Of a stretch of 64,000 nucleotides of DNA, positions 7,052 through 16,214 are shown one piece after another. This stretch comes from Streptomyces sp. DSM 15324 (GTDB lineage: Bacteria > Actinomycetota > Actinomycetes > Streptomycetales > Streptomycetaceae). The DNA lies in contig NZ_KQ949023.1 of the NCBI RefSeq assembly GCF_001514285.1, forward strand, positions 1,317,139 through 1,381,138, given 5' to 3'. The notes under the pieces were generated by a model. The model had not been told where the DNA came from and did not search any database. It worked only from the letters and a program-made list of their open reading frames with translations. Numbering within the stretch: the stretch's first letter is position 1; every line of letters starts with the position of its first letter. Made by a program: the position numbers and the translations under genes.

Positions 7052-9535
7052 ATGTCCGTACTGACGCGCGACGAAGCGCTGAGCCGTGCCCGGCTCCTCG
7101 ACGTCCACCGCTACACCATCGAGCTCGACCTGACCACCGGCGACGAGACCTTCGGCTCCCGCACCGCCATCAGGTTCACCGCGCACACCGATGGGGACAC
7201 CTTCGTCGAGATCAAGCCCGCCGACCTGCGCTCGGTCACCCTCGACGGACAGCCCCTCGACCCCGACAGCCTCGACGGCAACCGGATCGCCCTCAAAGGC
7301 CTCGGCGCCGGCGCACACGAACTGCACGTCGACGCCCGCATGCACTACTCCCGCACCGGCGAGGGCATGCACCGGTTCACCGACCCCAGCGACGGTGAGA
7401 CCTACCTCTACACCCAGCTCTTCATGGACGACGTCCAACGCGTCTTCGCCGCCTTCGACCAGCCCGACCTCAAGGCCGTCTTCGACCTCACCGTCCACGC
7501 CCCCGAAGGCTGGACCGTCCTCGCCAACGGCATCACCGAACACCTCGGCGACGGCCAGTGGCGCGCCGCCACCACCCCCCTCATCTCCACCTACCTCGTC
7601 GCCGTCGCCGCCGGCCCCTGGCACTCCGTACGCACCGAACACCGCGGCCTGCCCTTCGGCCTGCACTGCCGCCGCTCGCTCGCCCCCTACCTCGACGCCG
7701 ACGCCGACGAACTCCTCGACATCACCCGCGCCTGCTTCGACCGCTACCACGAGAAGTTCGAGGAGCCCTACCCCTTCGACTCCTACGACCAGGCCTTCGT
7801 CCCCGAGTTCAACGCCGGCGCCATGGAGAACCCCGGACTCGTCACCTTCCGCGACGAGTTCGTCTACCGCTCCGCCGTCACCGACACCGAACGCCAGACC
7901 CGCGCCATGGTCGTCGCCCACGAGATGGCCCACATGTGGTTCGGCGACCTCGTCACCCTCCGCTGGTGGGACGACATCTGGCTCAACGAGTCCTTCGCCG
8001 AGTACATGGGCTACCAGACCCTCACCGAAGCCACCCGCTTCACCGACACCTGGACCGACTTCGGCGTCGTCCGCAAAGCCTGGGGCTACGACGCCGACCA
8101 ACGCCCCACCACCCACCCCGTCGCCCCCGAGGACGTCCCCGACACCGCCTCCGCCCTCCTCAACTTCGACGGCATCTCCTACGCCAAGGGCGCCTCCGCC
8201 CTGCGCCAACTCGTCACCTGGCTCGGCGAGAAGGACTTCCTCGCCGGCATCAACACCCACTTCGCCCGCCACCGGTTCGCCAACGCCACCCTCGCCGACT
8301 TCCTCGACTCCCTCGCCGCCGGCACCGACCGCGACGTCCACGCCTGGGCCGACGCCTGGCTGCGCACCACCGGCGTCGACACCCTCACCCCCCTCGTCAC
8401 CGGCGACAACGGCGACCACCACCTCACCGTCGAACGCACCGGCAGCCGCCCCCACCGCATCGCCGTCGGCCTCTACGACCTCGACCTCCCCGGCGACGAA
8501 GGCCGCCTCACCCGCCGCCGGCGCCTCGAACTCGACGTCCCCCAGGACGCGCCCCTCCCCCTCGGCAAACGCCCCACCCTGCTCCTGCTCAACGACGGCG
8601 ACCTCACCTACGCCAAGATCCGCTTCGACACCCACTCCTTCCAGGGCGTCACCGCCAGCCTCTGCGGACTGCCCGACCCGCTCACCCGCGCCGTCGTCTG
8701 GAACGCCCTGCGCGACGCCGTCCGCGACGGCGAACTCGCCCCCACCGCCTACCTCGACGCCGCGCGCACCCACCTCCCGCACGAGAGGGACCTCGCCCTC
8801 GTCCAAGGCGTCCTCGCCTTCGCCGCCACCCAGATCGCCGGCCGCTACCTCGCCCCCGCCGACCGCCCCACCGCCCTGGCCACCCTCTCCGCCCTGTGCC
8901 GCGACCTCATCCGCCGCACCGAGGACGGCGACCACCCCGGCCTGCGCCTCATCGCCGTACGCCACTTCATCAACGTCGCCGCCCAGCCCGACACCATCGC
9001 CGCCTGGCTCGCCGACGGCACCGTCCCCGGCGGCCCCGAACTCGACCCCGACCTGCGCTGGCGCGTCCTCGCCCGGCTCGCCGTCCTCGGCGCCACCGAC
9101 GAACACGCCATCGCCGCCGAGCTCGAACACGACCCCTCCGCCACCGGCCGCGAAGGCGCCGCCCGCTGCCGCGCCGCACTCCCCGACGAGGACACCAAAG
9201 CCAGGGCCTGGCACGCCATGTTCACCTCCGACGACCTCTCCAACTACCTCTTCACCGCCACCGCCCAGGGCTTCTGGCAACCCGAACAGGCCGACCTCGT
9301 CCGCCCCTACGTCGCCCGCTACTACGAGGACGCCGTCGCCGTCGCCGCCCGCCGCGGCCCCGCCATCGCCGACGCCGCCGGCCACTGGGCCTTCCCCGCC
9401 CACGCCGTCGACCCCGAGACCCTCACCCTCGGCGAGACCTGCCTGCGCGACACCCACCCCATCCCCGCCCTGCGCCGCAAACTCACCGACCAACTCGACG
9501 ACCTGCGCCGGGCCTTGAAGGTACGCACCGCCTAG
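7052..9535 (+). CDS. pepN: Aminopeptidase N (M1 family)
   Basis: A cytoplasmic zinc aminopeptidase of 827 residues from ATG 7052 (an in-frame ATG at 7043 would add three residues; neither has a strong ribosome-binding site). The substrate-amine motif GAMEN lies at residues 256-260, and the zinc motif HEMAH begins at residue 290, followed by WLNESFAEY with the third ligand. The C-terminal half has the ERAP1-like helical domain of actinobacterial PepN (YFEDAV-type tail, here YYEDAVAVAARRGP). It releases N-terminal residues from peptides during protein turnover. Monocistronic, ending at a strong hairpin terminator. Confidence 0.95.
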   Translation: MSVLTRDEALSRARLLDVHRYTIELDLTTGDETFGSRTAIRFTAHTDGDTFVEIKPADLRSVTLDGQPLDPDSLDGNRIALKGLGAGAHELHVDARMHYSRTGEGMHRFTDPSDGETYLYTQLFMDDVQRVFAAFDQPDLKAVFDLTVHAPEGWTVLANGITEHLGDGQWRAATTPLISTYLVAVAAGPWHSVRTEHRGLPFGLHCRRSLAPYLDADADELLDITRACFDRYHEKFEEPYPFDSYDQAFVPEFNAGAMENPGLVTFRDEFVYRSAVTDTERQTRAMVVAHEMAHMWFGDLVTLRWWDDIWLNESFAEYMGYQTLTEATRFTDTWTDFGVVRKAWGYDADQRPTTHPVAPEDVPDTASALLNFDGISYAKGASALRQLVTWLGEKDFLAGINTHFARHRFANATLADFLDSLAAGTDRDVHAWADAWLRTTGVDTLTPLVTGDNGDHHLTVERTGSRPHRIAVGLYDLDLPGDEGRLTRRRRLELDVPQDAPLPLGKRPTLLLLNDGDLTYAKIRFDTHSFQGVTASLCGLPDPLTRAVVWNALRDAVRDGELAPTAYLDAARTHLPHERDLALVQGVLAFAATQIAGRYLAPADRPTALATLSALCRDLIRRTEDGDHPGLRLIAVRHFINVAAQPDTIAAWLADGTVPGGPELDPDLRWRVLARLAVLGATDEHAIAAELEHDPSATGREGAARCRAALPDEDTKARAWHAMFTSDDLSNYLFTATAQGFWQPEQADLVRPYVARYYEDAVAVAARRGPAIADAAGHWAFPAHAVDPETLTLGETCLRDTHPIPALRRKLTDQLDDLRRALKVRTA

Positions 9536-9560
9536 CCCGGCCCACCCCGCCACGACCCCG

Positions 9561-9592
9561 ACGATCGGTACCCCCTTTCGGGTACCGATCGT
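9561..9592 (+). terminator. Strong hairpin terminator after pepN
   Basis: A perfect 13-bp stem, ACGATCGGTACCC (9561-9573) with GGGTACCGATCGT (9580-9592), has a 6-base loop and is followed by TGCTCTTT. It separates pepN from the decarboxylase/monooxygenase pair. Confidence 0.85.
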
Positions 9593-9666
9593 TGCTCTTT
9601 CCGGGCGTGTCCCGGCACCGGCGTACAAGGTGGAAACCCCCGCCACGCGCCCGCCCGGAGGACCCC

Positions 9667-11025
9667 ATGAGCACCCCGCCGCTCGCCTCAGGCCCCGAAG
9701 CCACCGACGCACTCCGGCCGCTCCTCACCACCGTCCTCGACGCCCTCGACGCCGGCCGCACCGCACGCGGCGGCCCCCTCCCGGCCGGCGGCCCCGACGC
9801 GGTCACCGCCCGCCTGACCGCCGCCGTCGGCGACGTACTCCCCGAACACGGCGACCCAGGAGCCCTCCCCACCCTCGTCCGCGCCCTCGCCGAAGGCTCC
9901 GCCGACCCCGCACACCCCCTGTGCGCCGCCCATCTCCACTGCCCGCCCCTCGCCGTCGCCACCGCCGCCGACCTCGCCGTCTCCGCCCTCAATCCCTCCC
10001 TCGACTCCTGGGACCAGGCCCCGGCCGCCTCCACCCTCGAAACACTCGTCACCCGCGCCCTCGCCCGGCTCGCCGGCCTCACCGACGCCCTCGTCACCAC
10101 CGGCGGCACCGAGTCCAACCAACTCGCCCTCCTCCTCGCCCGCGAGACCCTCGGCCCCGGCGTCCGCCTCCTGTGCGGCACCAACGCCCACCACTCCCTG
10201 ACCCGCGCCGCCTGGCTCCTCGGCCTGCCCGCACCCGTCCGCGTCCCCGCCCCCGCCGGCACCCTCGACCCCGCCGCCCTCGACACAGCCCTCACCGCCG
10301 TCCCCGGTCCCCACCTCGTCGCCGTCACCGCGGGCACCACCGACGCCGGACTCATCGACCCCCTCCCCGAGCTGGCGGCCGTCTGCGCCGCCCACGGCGC
10401 CCGGCTCCACATCGACGCCGCCTACGGAGGCGGCCTCCTCTTCAGCGACCGCCACCGCCCCCGGCTCGCCGGACTCGACGCCGCCCACACCGTCACCCTC
10501 GACCTGCACAAACTCGGCTGGCAACCCGTCGCCGCCGGACTCCTCGCCGTCCGCGACCCCGCCGACCTCACCGCCCTGCACCAGCACGCCGACTACCTCA
10601 ACGCCGACGACGACACCGAAGCCGGCCTCCCCGACCTCCTCGGCCGCTCCCTGCGCACCACCCGCCGACCCGACGTCCTCAAGATCGCCGTCACCCTCAA
10701 GACCCTCGGCCGCCACGGCCTCGGCACCCTCGTCGACCAGGTCTGCGACCACGCCCACGCCTTCGCCGCCCTCGTCCGCGACCACCCCGGCCTCGAACTC
10801 CGCGCCCCACCCACCATCAGCACCGTCCTCTACCGCCCCACCGGCGCCACCGACACCGCCGTCGCCCGGATACGCCGCCGCCTCCTCACCGACGGCCACG
10901 CCGTCCTCGGCCGCGCCCGCCTCGACGGCCGCCTCTGGCTCAAGACCACCCTCCTCAACCCCCACACCCGCCCCCACGACCTCACCGCCCTCCTGCACCT
11001 GCCGGAAGGAAACACCCCCGCATGA
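9667..11025 (+). CDS. PLP-dependent amino-acid decarboxylase (DesA/group II type)
   Basis: A 452-residue fold-type I PLP enzyme. Visible motifs are TTGGTESNQLALLLAR (residues 144-159, cofactor phosphate binding), HIDAAYGG with Asp250 facing the pyridine nitrogen, and DLHKLGWQP with the Schiff-base Lys282. Group II decarboxylases of this type act on lysine, ornithine, diaminobutyrate or aromatic amino acids. GGAGG (9657-9661) precedes ATG 9667, and the stop overlaps the next start (ATGA at 11022-11025). The coupled partner is a lysine/ornithine N-hydroxylase, so a diamine such as cadaverine or putrescine is the probable product, on its way to an N-hydroxydiamine. No iron box was seen upstream. 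Confidence 0.85.
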   Translation: MSTPPLASGPEATDALRPLLTTVLDALDAGRTARGGPLPAGGPDAVTARLTAAVGDVLPEHGDPGALPTLVRALAEGSADPAHPLCAAHLHCPPLAVATAADLAVSALNPSLDSWDQAPAASTLETLVTRALARLAGLTDALVTTGGTESNQLALLLARETLGPGVRLLCGTNAHHSLTRAAWLLGLPAPVRVPAPAGTLDPAALDTALTAVPGPHLVAVTAGTTDAGLIDPLPELAAVCAAHGARLHIDAAYGGGLLFSDRHRPRLAGLDAAHTVTLDLHKLGWQPVAAGLLAVRDPADLTALHQHADYLNADDDTEAGLPDLLGRSLRTTRRPDVLKIAVTLKTLGRHGLGTLVDQVCDHAHAFAALVRDHPGLELRAPPTISTVLYRPTGATDTAVARIRRRLLTDGHAVLGRARLDGRLWLKTTLLNPHTRPHDLTALLHLPEGNTPA

Positions 11026-12443
11026 ACACCCCCCCACCCCCCGAGACCGACACCCCCCGCGACCTCGTCGGCATCGGCATCGGCCCCAGCAACCTCTCCC
11101 TCGCCGCCCTCGCCCACCCCCTCGCCGAACTCGACGCCGTCTTCTACGAACAACGCCCCCGCTTCGACTGGCACCCCGGCCTGCTCATCGACGGCGCCCG
11201 CGTACAGGTCCCCTTCCTCGCCGACCTCGTCACTCTCGCCGACCCCACCAGCCCCTGGAGCTTCCTCAACTACCTCAGGACCCACCACCGCCTCTACCCC
11301 TTCTACGTCGCCGAGCGGTTCCACATCCAGCGCGCCGAATACGACACCTACTGCCGCTGGGTCGCCGACCACCTCCCCGGACTCCACTTCCGCCACCAGG
11401 TGGACGCCGTCCGCTGGAACCCCGAACGCGACGTCTTCGAAGTCGACTACACCCAGCTCGACACCGAAGGAGAAGCCGAGGCCCTCGGCCGCACCCACAC
11501 CAGGAACGTCGTCCTCGGCATCGGCACCGAGCCCCACGTCCCCGACCCCCTGCGCCCCCTCGTCGACGCCCCCGGCGTCCCCGTCCTGCACGCCGGCGAC
11601 TACCTCACCCACCGCGACACCCTCCTCGCGGCCGGCCACGTCACCGTCGTCGGATCAGGACAGTCCGGCGCCGAGATCTTCCTCGACCTCCTGCGCCACC
11701 GACCCGCCGGCCGCGAACGACTCCACTGGATCGGCCGCACCGAGGCCTTCGCCCCCATGGAGTACTCCAAGCTCGGCCTCGAACACTTCACCCCCGACTA
11801 CACCCGCTACTTCCACGCCCTCACCGAACCCGTCCGCGACCGCCTCGTCGGCGCACAGTGGCAACTCCACAAGGGCATCGACGCCGCCACCCTCGCCGCC
11901 ATCCACGACGAGCTCTACCACCGCACGCTCGACGGCGGCTGGCCCGACGCCGTCCTCACTCCCGGCGTCCAGGTCCGCACCGCCGGCCGCATCGCCAGCA
12001 CCAGAATCGAACTCCACCTCGAACACACCCAGCAGAACACCCGCTCCCGCCTCACCACCGACGCCGTCGTCCTCGCCACCGGCCACCGCGAACGCCCCCT
12101 CGACCGCATCCTCGCCGGCCTCGACCCCTACCTGCGCCGCGACAGCGCCGGACGCCCCCGCATCGACCCGCAGTTCCGCCTCGTCCTCGACCCCTCCATC
12201 ACCGCCACCGGCTGCCACCTCTACGTCCAGAACGCCGAACGCCACACCCACGGCGTCGGCGCCCCCGACCTCGGCCTCGCCGCCTGGCGCAGCGCCACCG
12301 TCCTCAACACCCTCACCGGCAAGGACAACTACCCCCTGCCCACCCGCACCGCCTTCACCACCTTCGGCCTCGAACAACGACAGCCCCAGATCCCGCCCGC
12401 ACGCCGGCCCCACACACTGACCCCCCTGCGCGACGGAATCTGA
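11022..12443 (+). CDS. L-lysine/L-ornithine/diamine N-monooxygenase family protein
   Basis: A 473-residue flavoprotein of the IucD/SidA/AlcA/DesB family. The FAD motif is GIGIGPSNLSLAALA near residues 17-31, the NADPH motif is VVGSGQSGAEIFLDLL near 210-225, and the family ATGY signature appears as VVLATGHRERPLD near 346-358. It N-hydroxylates a primary amine using O2 and NADPH, the first step in building a hydroxamate. It is translationally coupled to the decarboxylase. The acyltransferase and NIS synthetase needed to finish a desferrioxamine-type siderophore are absent in the window. Confidence 0.88.
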   Translation: MNTPPPPETDTPRDLVGIGIGPSNLSLAALAHPLAELDAVFYEQRPRFDWHPGLLIDGARVQVPFLADLVTLADPTSPWSFLNYLRTHHRLYPFYVAERFHIQRAEYDTYCRWVADHLPGLHFRHQVDAVRWNPERDVFEVDYTQLDTEGEAEALGRTHTRNVVLGIGTEPHVPDPLRPLVDAPGVPVLHAGDYLTHRDTLLAAGHVTVVGSGQSGAEIFLDLLRHRPAGRERLHWIGRTEAFAPMEYSKLGLEHFTPDYTRYFHALTEPVRDRLVGAQWQLHKGIDAATLAAIHDELYHRTLDGGWPDAVLTPGVQVRTAGRIASTRIELHLEHTQQNTRSRLTTDAVVLATGHRERPLDRILAGLDPYLRRDSAGRPRIDPQFRLVLDPSITATGCHLYVQNAERHTHGVGAPDLGLAAWRSATVLNTLTGKDNYPLPTRTAFTTFGLEQRQPQIPPARRPHTLTPLRDGI

Positions 12444-12485
12444 GGCCACCCCCCAGCCCGGCCGACCCCCAGCCCGGCCGACCCC

Positions 12486-14300
12486 CTAGAACACCGGCGT
12501 ACCGTCCCGCGTGAGCTTCCAGTCCACCGACGCGAACTCCTTCGGATCCAGCACACCCTTCGCGGTCACCCACTCCGCGATCCGCGTCCGGATCTCCGTC
12601 GACTCCGACCACAGCTCGGGGGCGGAGGCCACATGCGGGAACGCCCCACCGCCGTTCGCCCGGTAGTTGTTCACCGCGAACACGAACCGCTGGGCGTCGT
12701 CCAGCGGCGCACCGTTGTACGTCACGTTCCTGATCCGCGACCCCGCCGCCTGCGCGATGTCGATGTCGTACGACAGCCCCGACACATAGTCGTAGTTGTA
12801 GTCCGGCCGGTTGTTCGCGTTGGTCAGCTTGTCGACGTCCACGACCGCACCCGCGGCCGTCTGCACGAAGTACTCCGCCGAGTACTCCAGGTACGCCTTG
12901 ACCTGCGCACCCGTCAGCAACTTCGCCACCAGCGTGTTGTCGTACACATACAGGCTCGACAGATCCCGGATCGTCACGGCGCCCGCCGGGATCTCCGACG
13001 TCCGCGAGAACGGCGACGCCTGCGAGATCACCGGCAGCGACGCGTACGACGTCCCCGCCAGCGCCGCCTTGACCACATCCTCCTGCACCTTGGTGATCAG
13101 GTCGATGATCGGAGCGTCCTTGTACCGCGCCTCGACCGTCGTCAGCGTCTCCGTCGCCGAACCGACCACCTGGTTGACGTACCTCACGACCTTCGCGTGC
13201 TCGTCCGAGAGCAGCTTGGTGATCTTCGGGTCGTCGGCCACGGTGTTGGAGTTCAGCACCTTCGACGCCACCGACTCGACCGTCCACCGCCCCTTCTCGA
13301 ACACCAGCTCGATGTCGAACACCGACAGCCGCTCCGCATACGCCAGCGGCTCCGACAGGACGACCGTCTTCCCGGTCTTCTCGTTCGTGACCCTCAGCTC
13401 GGGGATCTCCACGTGCGCGTGGCCCACCAACACCGCGTCGATGTCCGGCACCTGCTGCGCCACCAGCGCCGCCGAGTTCTCCACGTACGGCAGCTGGTCA
13501 CCGTACGACGACGTCCCGGAGGACCCGGAGTGCGCCGACACGACCACCACGTCCGCACCCATCGCCTTCAGCCTCGGCACCCACTTCGCCGCCTGCTCCT
13601 CCAGCCCCGGGAACGCCAGCTTGCCCTGCACGTACGCCTTGTCCCAGATGGCGATACCGGGGTTCGTGAGCCCCAGGATCGCGACCTTGACGGGGGGCGC
13701 GCCCTTCACGCAGAACGTCCGGATGACATACGGCTGGAAGGCCGGCCGCAGCGTCTTCGCGTCCACCGCGTTCGCGCCCAGCAGCGGGAACCGCAGCTGC
13801 GACTCGAACTTCCGCAGCGTCTCGATGCCGTAGTTGAACTCGTGGTTGCCCAGCGCCGCCGCGTCGTACCCGATCGCGTTCATCGCCTGCGCCATCGGGT
13901 GCACCGGACCACCCTTGGCGGTGATCGGGTCCACCTTCGCGTAGTAGTACGTCAGCGGCGTGCCCTGGATCGTGTCGCCCGCGTCCAGCAGCAGCACGTT
14001 CTCCCGCCCCTTCTCGGCGCGGATCCGGTTCACCAGCGTCGAGATGCGGGCGAGCCCCTGCGCGTTGCCCGCCTTGTCCGTGTACTCCGCGTTCTTGAAG
14101 TAGTCCCAGTTGAAGACGTGCCCGTGCAGGTCCGTCGTCCCCAGCACCGTCAGGGCGTACCGCTTCGGCTGCTTGACGGGCCTGCCCGGCACCTTGGCCT
14201 CCGCGGCCTGCGCCGCCGGAGCCGCAGCCGCCCCCGCGATGGCCACCCCCGCCCCGGTCACGGCGGACTTCTTCAGAAACTTCCGGCGGTTCAACGGCAT
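12486..14300 (-). CDS. Secreted 5'-nucleotidase / 2',3'-cyclic phosphodiesterase family metallophosphatase
   Basis: A 604-residue exported enzyme. The N-terminus NRRKFLKKSAVTGAGVAIAGAAAAPAAQA is a twin-arginine signal peptide. The calcineurin-like metal motifs follow: GTTDLHGH (~54-61), DAGDTIQG (~105-112), GNHEFNYG (~151-158), SAHSG (~255-259) and GHAHVEIP (~293-300). The C-terminal half is the 5'-nucleotidase substrate domain, with VFAVNNYRANGGGAFP near the end. It should hydrolyse extracellular nucleotides so phosphate and nucleosides can be salvaged. An AGGAG-containing stretch precedes ATG 14300. The gene stands alone, facing the monooxygenase gene. Confidence 0.92.
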   Translation of the reverse strand: MPLNRRKFLKKSAVTGAGVAIAGAAAAPAAQAAEAKVPGRPVKQPKRYALTVLGTTDLHGHVFNWDYFKNAEYTDKAGNAQGLARISTLVNRIRAEKGRENVLLLDAGDTIQGTPLTYYYAKVDPITAKGGPVHPMAQAMNAIGYDAAALGNHEFNYGIETLRKFESQLRFPLLGANAVDAKTLRPAFQPYVIRTFCVKGAPPVKVAILGLTNPGIAIWDKAYVQGKLAFPGLEEQAAKWVPRLKAMGADVVVVSAHSGSSGTSSYGDQLPYVENSAALVAQQVPDIDAVLVGHAHVEIPELRVTNEKTGKTVVLSEPLAYAERLSVFDIELVFEKGRWTVESVASKVLNSNTVADDPKITKLLSDEHAKVVRYVNQVVGSATETLTTVEARYKDAPIIDLITKVQEDVVKAALAGTSYASLPVISQASPFSRTSEIPAGAVTIRDLSSLYVYDNTLVAKLLTGAQVKAYLEYSAEYFVQTAAGAVVDVDKLTNANNRPDYNYDYVSGLSYDIDIAQAAGSRIRNVTYNGAPLDDAQRFVFAVNNYRANGGGAFPHVASAPELWSESTEIRTRIAEWVTAKGVLDPKEFASVDWKLTRDGTPVF

Positions 14301-14490
14301 CTCGCGAGCTCCTAGGGGAAATGGTCAATGACGCGCGTAGACAAACGCGCGTAGATTCTGACCCGTCCATGACCGGCCGCAACAGGTCCCGGAGGTTTCG
14401 ATCTGGTGACCACCCGGGTCAACTCCGGCCAGGCAAAAGGGAAACGCGTGACATGGTGGGGCGTATGACCTCACTACGGATTCCCCCGTT

Positions 14491-14556
14491 CGGCACCCCT
14501 GGGCGCGACGGCCGGCACCCCTGGGCGCGACGGCCGGCACCCCTGGGCGCGACGGC
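14491..14556. repeat. 22-bp tandem repeat, three perfect copies
   Basis: Three uninterrupted identical copies begin at 14491, 14513 and 14535. A fourth partial copy (CGGCGCCCTGA) follows and degrades. Noncoding, between the 5'-nucleotidase and pyk. Confidence 0.9.
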
Positions 14557-14680
14557 CGGCGCCCTGACCCCCCGGGGCGGGCTTCGGCCGCCCCGTGAAT
14601 TCACCCATTCACCCATTCACCCTTTCGGGGAATGCGGGCGCGAAATCGATATGCTCATAAGAGCGGCACCCCGCACAATT

Positions 14681-14714
14681 CAACAGTTGTCAACTACCCT
14701 TCACTCAACGGTTG
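14681..14714. promoter_or_regulatory. Paired CAAC-N-GTTG palindromes upstream of pyk
   Basis: CAACAGTTG (14681-14689) and CAACGGTTG (14706-14714) are perfect palindromes apart from the central base. They lie about 60-90 bases before the pyk ATG in the AT-richer part of the spacer. They could be operator sites for a dimeric repressor; no regulator is implied by linkage. Confidence 0.35.
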
Positions 14715-14770
14715 TTGCCCGGTCATGTCGCCCCAATTCGCTACTGCCCGGTAAGTCATAGGCTCGACTC

Positions 14771-16207
14771 ATGCGCCGAGCCAAAATCGTCTGCACCCTG
14801 GGCCCCGCCACCGACTCCTACGACCAGATCAAAGCCCTGGTCGACGCAGGAATGGACGTCGCCCGCCTCAACCTCAGCCACGGCGGCCACGCCGAACACG
14901 AGGAGCGCTACCACCGCGTCCGCAAGGCCGCCGACGAGACCGGCCGCAGCGTCGGCGTCCTCGCCGATCTTCAAGGCCCGAAGATCCGCCTCGGCCACTT
15001 TGCCGAAGGACCTGTACTCCTCGAACGCGACGACACCTTCACGATCACCGTCGAGGACGGCGTCGCGGGCGACGGCAAGCGCTGCGGCACCACCTACGCC
15101 GGCCTCGCCGAGGACGTGACCCCGGGCGAGCGCATCCTCGTCGACGACGGCAAGGTCTGCCTGGAGGTCACCGACGTCGTGGGCGCGGAGGTCCACACCC
15201 GGGTCGTCGAAGGCGGCGTCATCTCCGACCACAAGGGCCTCAACCTCCCCGGCGTCGCCGTCTCGGTCCCCGCCCTGTCCAAGAAGGACGAGGAAGACCT
15301 GCGCTGGGCGCTCCGCACGGGCTGCGACGTGATCGCCCTGTCCTTCGTCCGCAGCGGCCGCGACATCCTCGACGTCCACCGCATCATGGACGAAGAGGGC
15401 CGCCGCCTCCCCGTCATCGCGAAGGTGGAGAAACCCCAGGCGGTGGAGGCCATCGACGACATCGTCGCCGCCTTCGACGGAATCATGGTCGCGCGCGGCG
15501 ACCTGGGCGTCGAAATGCCCCTCGAACAGGTCCCGATCGTCCAGAAACGCGCGATCAAGCTGGCGAAGCGCAACGCCAAGCCGGTGATCGTCGCGACCCA
15601 GATGCTCGACTCGATGATCGACAACTCTCGCCCGACGAGGGCGGAGGCGAGCGACGTGGCCAACGCGATCATCGATGGCACGGACGCCGTGATGCTGTCG
15701 GGCGAGACCAGCGTCGGGAAGTACGCCATCCAGACCGTCCGCACGATGGCAAAGATCGTCGCGGCGGCCGAGGAGGACATCCTGGCCAAGGGCCTCCCGC
15801 CCCTCACCGAACGCAACAAACCCCGCACCCAGGGCGGCGCGGTCGCCCGCGCCGCGGCCGAGATCGGCGACTTCCTGAACGCCGAGCTCCTGGTCGCCTT
15901 CACCCAGACCGGCGACACGGCCCGCCGCCTCTCCCGCTACCGCTCCCCGATCCCCCTGCTGGCCTTCACCCCGGAACAGTCCACCCGCTCCCAGCTCAGC
16001 CTGACGTGGGGCGCGGAGACCTTCCTGGTCCCACCGGTGGGCTCCACGGACGCGATGGTCGCCCAGGTGGACGAGCTGCTGCTGCGGTACGGCCGCTGCC
16101 GGAAGGGCGACGTCATCGTGATCACGGCCGGCTCCCCGCCGGGAGTCTCGGGCGCGACGAACCTGGTCCGCGTCCACCACGTGGGGGAGGACGACAGCCC
16201 GAAGTAG
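14771..16207 (+). CDS. pyk: Pyruvate kinase
   Basis: A 478-residue enzyme of normal bacterial length. It starts MRRAKIVCTLGPATDSY and carries LNLSHGG, ADLQGPKIRLG, the active-site IAKVEKPQAV, MVARGDLGVE and TQMLDSMIDNSRPTRAE, all hallmarks of the A domain, with the B domain near residues 72-165 and a C-terminal regulatory domain ending HHVGEDDSPK. It makes pyruvate and ATP from phosphoenolpyruvate in the last step of glycolysis. Its promoter should lie in the AT-richer 120 bases upstream. Confidence 0.97.
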   Translation: MRRAKIVCTLGPATDSYDQIKALVDAGMDVARLNLSHGGHAEHEERYHRVRKAADETGRSVGVLADLQGPKIRLGHFAEGPVLLERDDTFTITVEDGVAGDGKRCGTTYAGLAEDVTPGERILVDDGKVCLEVTDVVGAEVHTRVVEGGVISDHKGLNLPGVAVSVPALSKKDEEDLRWALRTGCDVIALSFVRSGRDILDVHRIMDEEGRRLPVIAKVEKPQAVEAIDDIVAAFDGIMVARGDLGVEMPLEQVPIVQKRAIKLAKRNAKPVIVATQMLDSMIDNSRPTRAEASDVANAIIDGTDAVMLSGETSVGKYAIQTVRTMAKIVAAAEEDILAKGLPPLTERNKPRTQGGAVARAAAEIGDFLNAELLVAFTQTGDTARRLSRYRSPIPLLAFTPEQSTRSQLSLTWGAETFLVPPVGSTDAMVAQVDELLLRYGRCRKGDVIVITAGSPPGVSGATNLVRVHHVGEDDSPK

Positions 16208-16214
16208 GGACCGC

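Larger units (their letters stand above)
14301..14770. other. 470-bp spacer upstream of pyruvate kinase with two tandem repeats
   Basis: No credible gene. The spacer between the divergent 5'-nucleotidase and pyk genes holds three perfect copies of a 22-bp unit (14491-14556, starting CGGCACCCCTGGGCGCGA), three copies of ATTCACCC (14599-14622), and two CAAC-N-GTTG palindromes at 14681-14689 and 14706-14714, spaced 25 bp start to start. The last 120 bases are notably AT-richer and should hold the pyk promoter. Confidence 0.6.

Noticed and set aside
9593..9666. Iron box (DmdR/IdeR) upstream of the decarboxylase/monooxygenase pair
   Set aside because: No TTAGGTTAGGCTAACCTAA-like sequence is present between the terminator and ATG 9667.
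7034..9712. Minus-strand frame of about 890 codons opposite pepN
   Set aside because: Composition is Gly/Val/Glu/Ala repeats mirroring the GC-rich codons of pepN; no domain or start signal.
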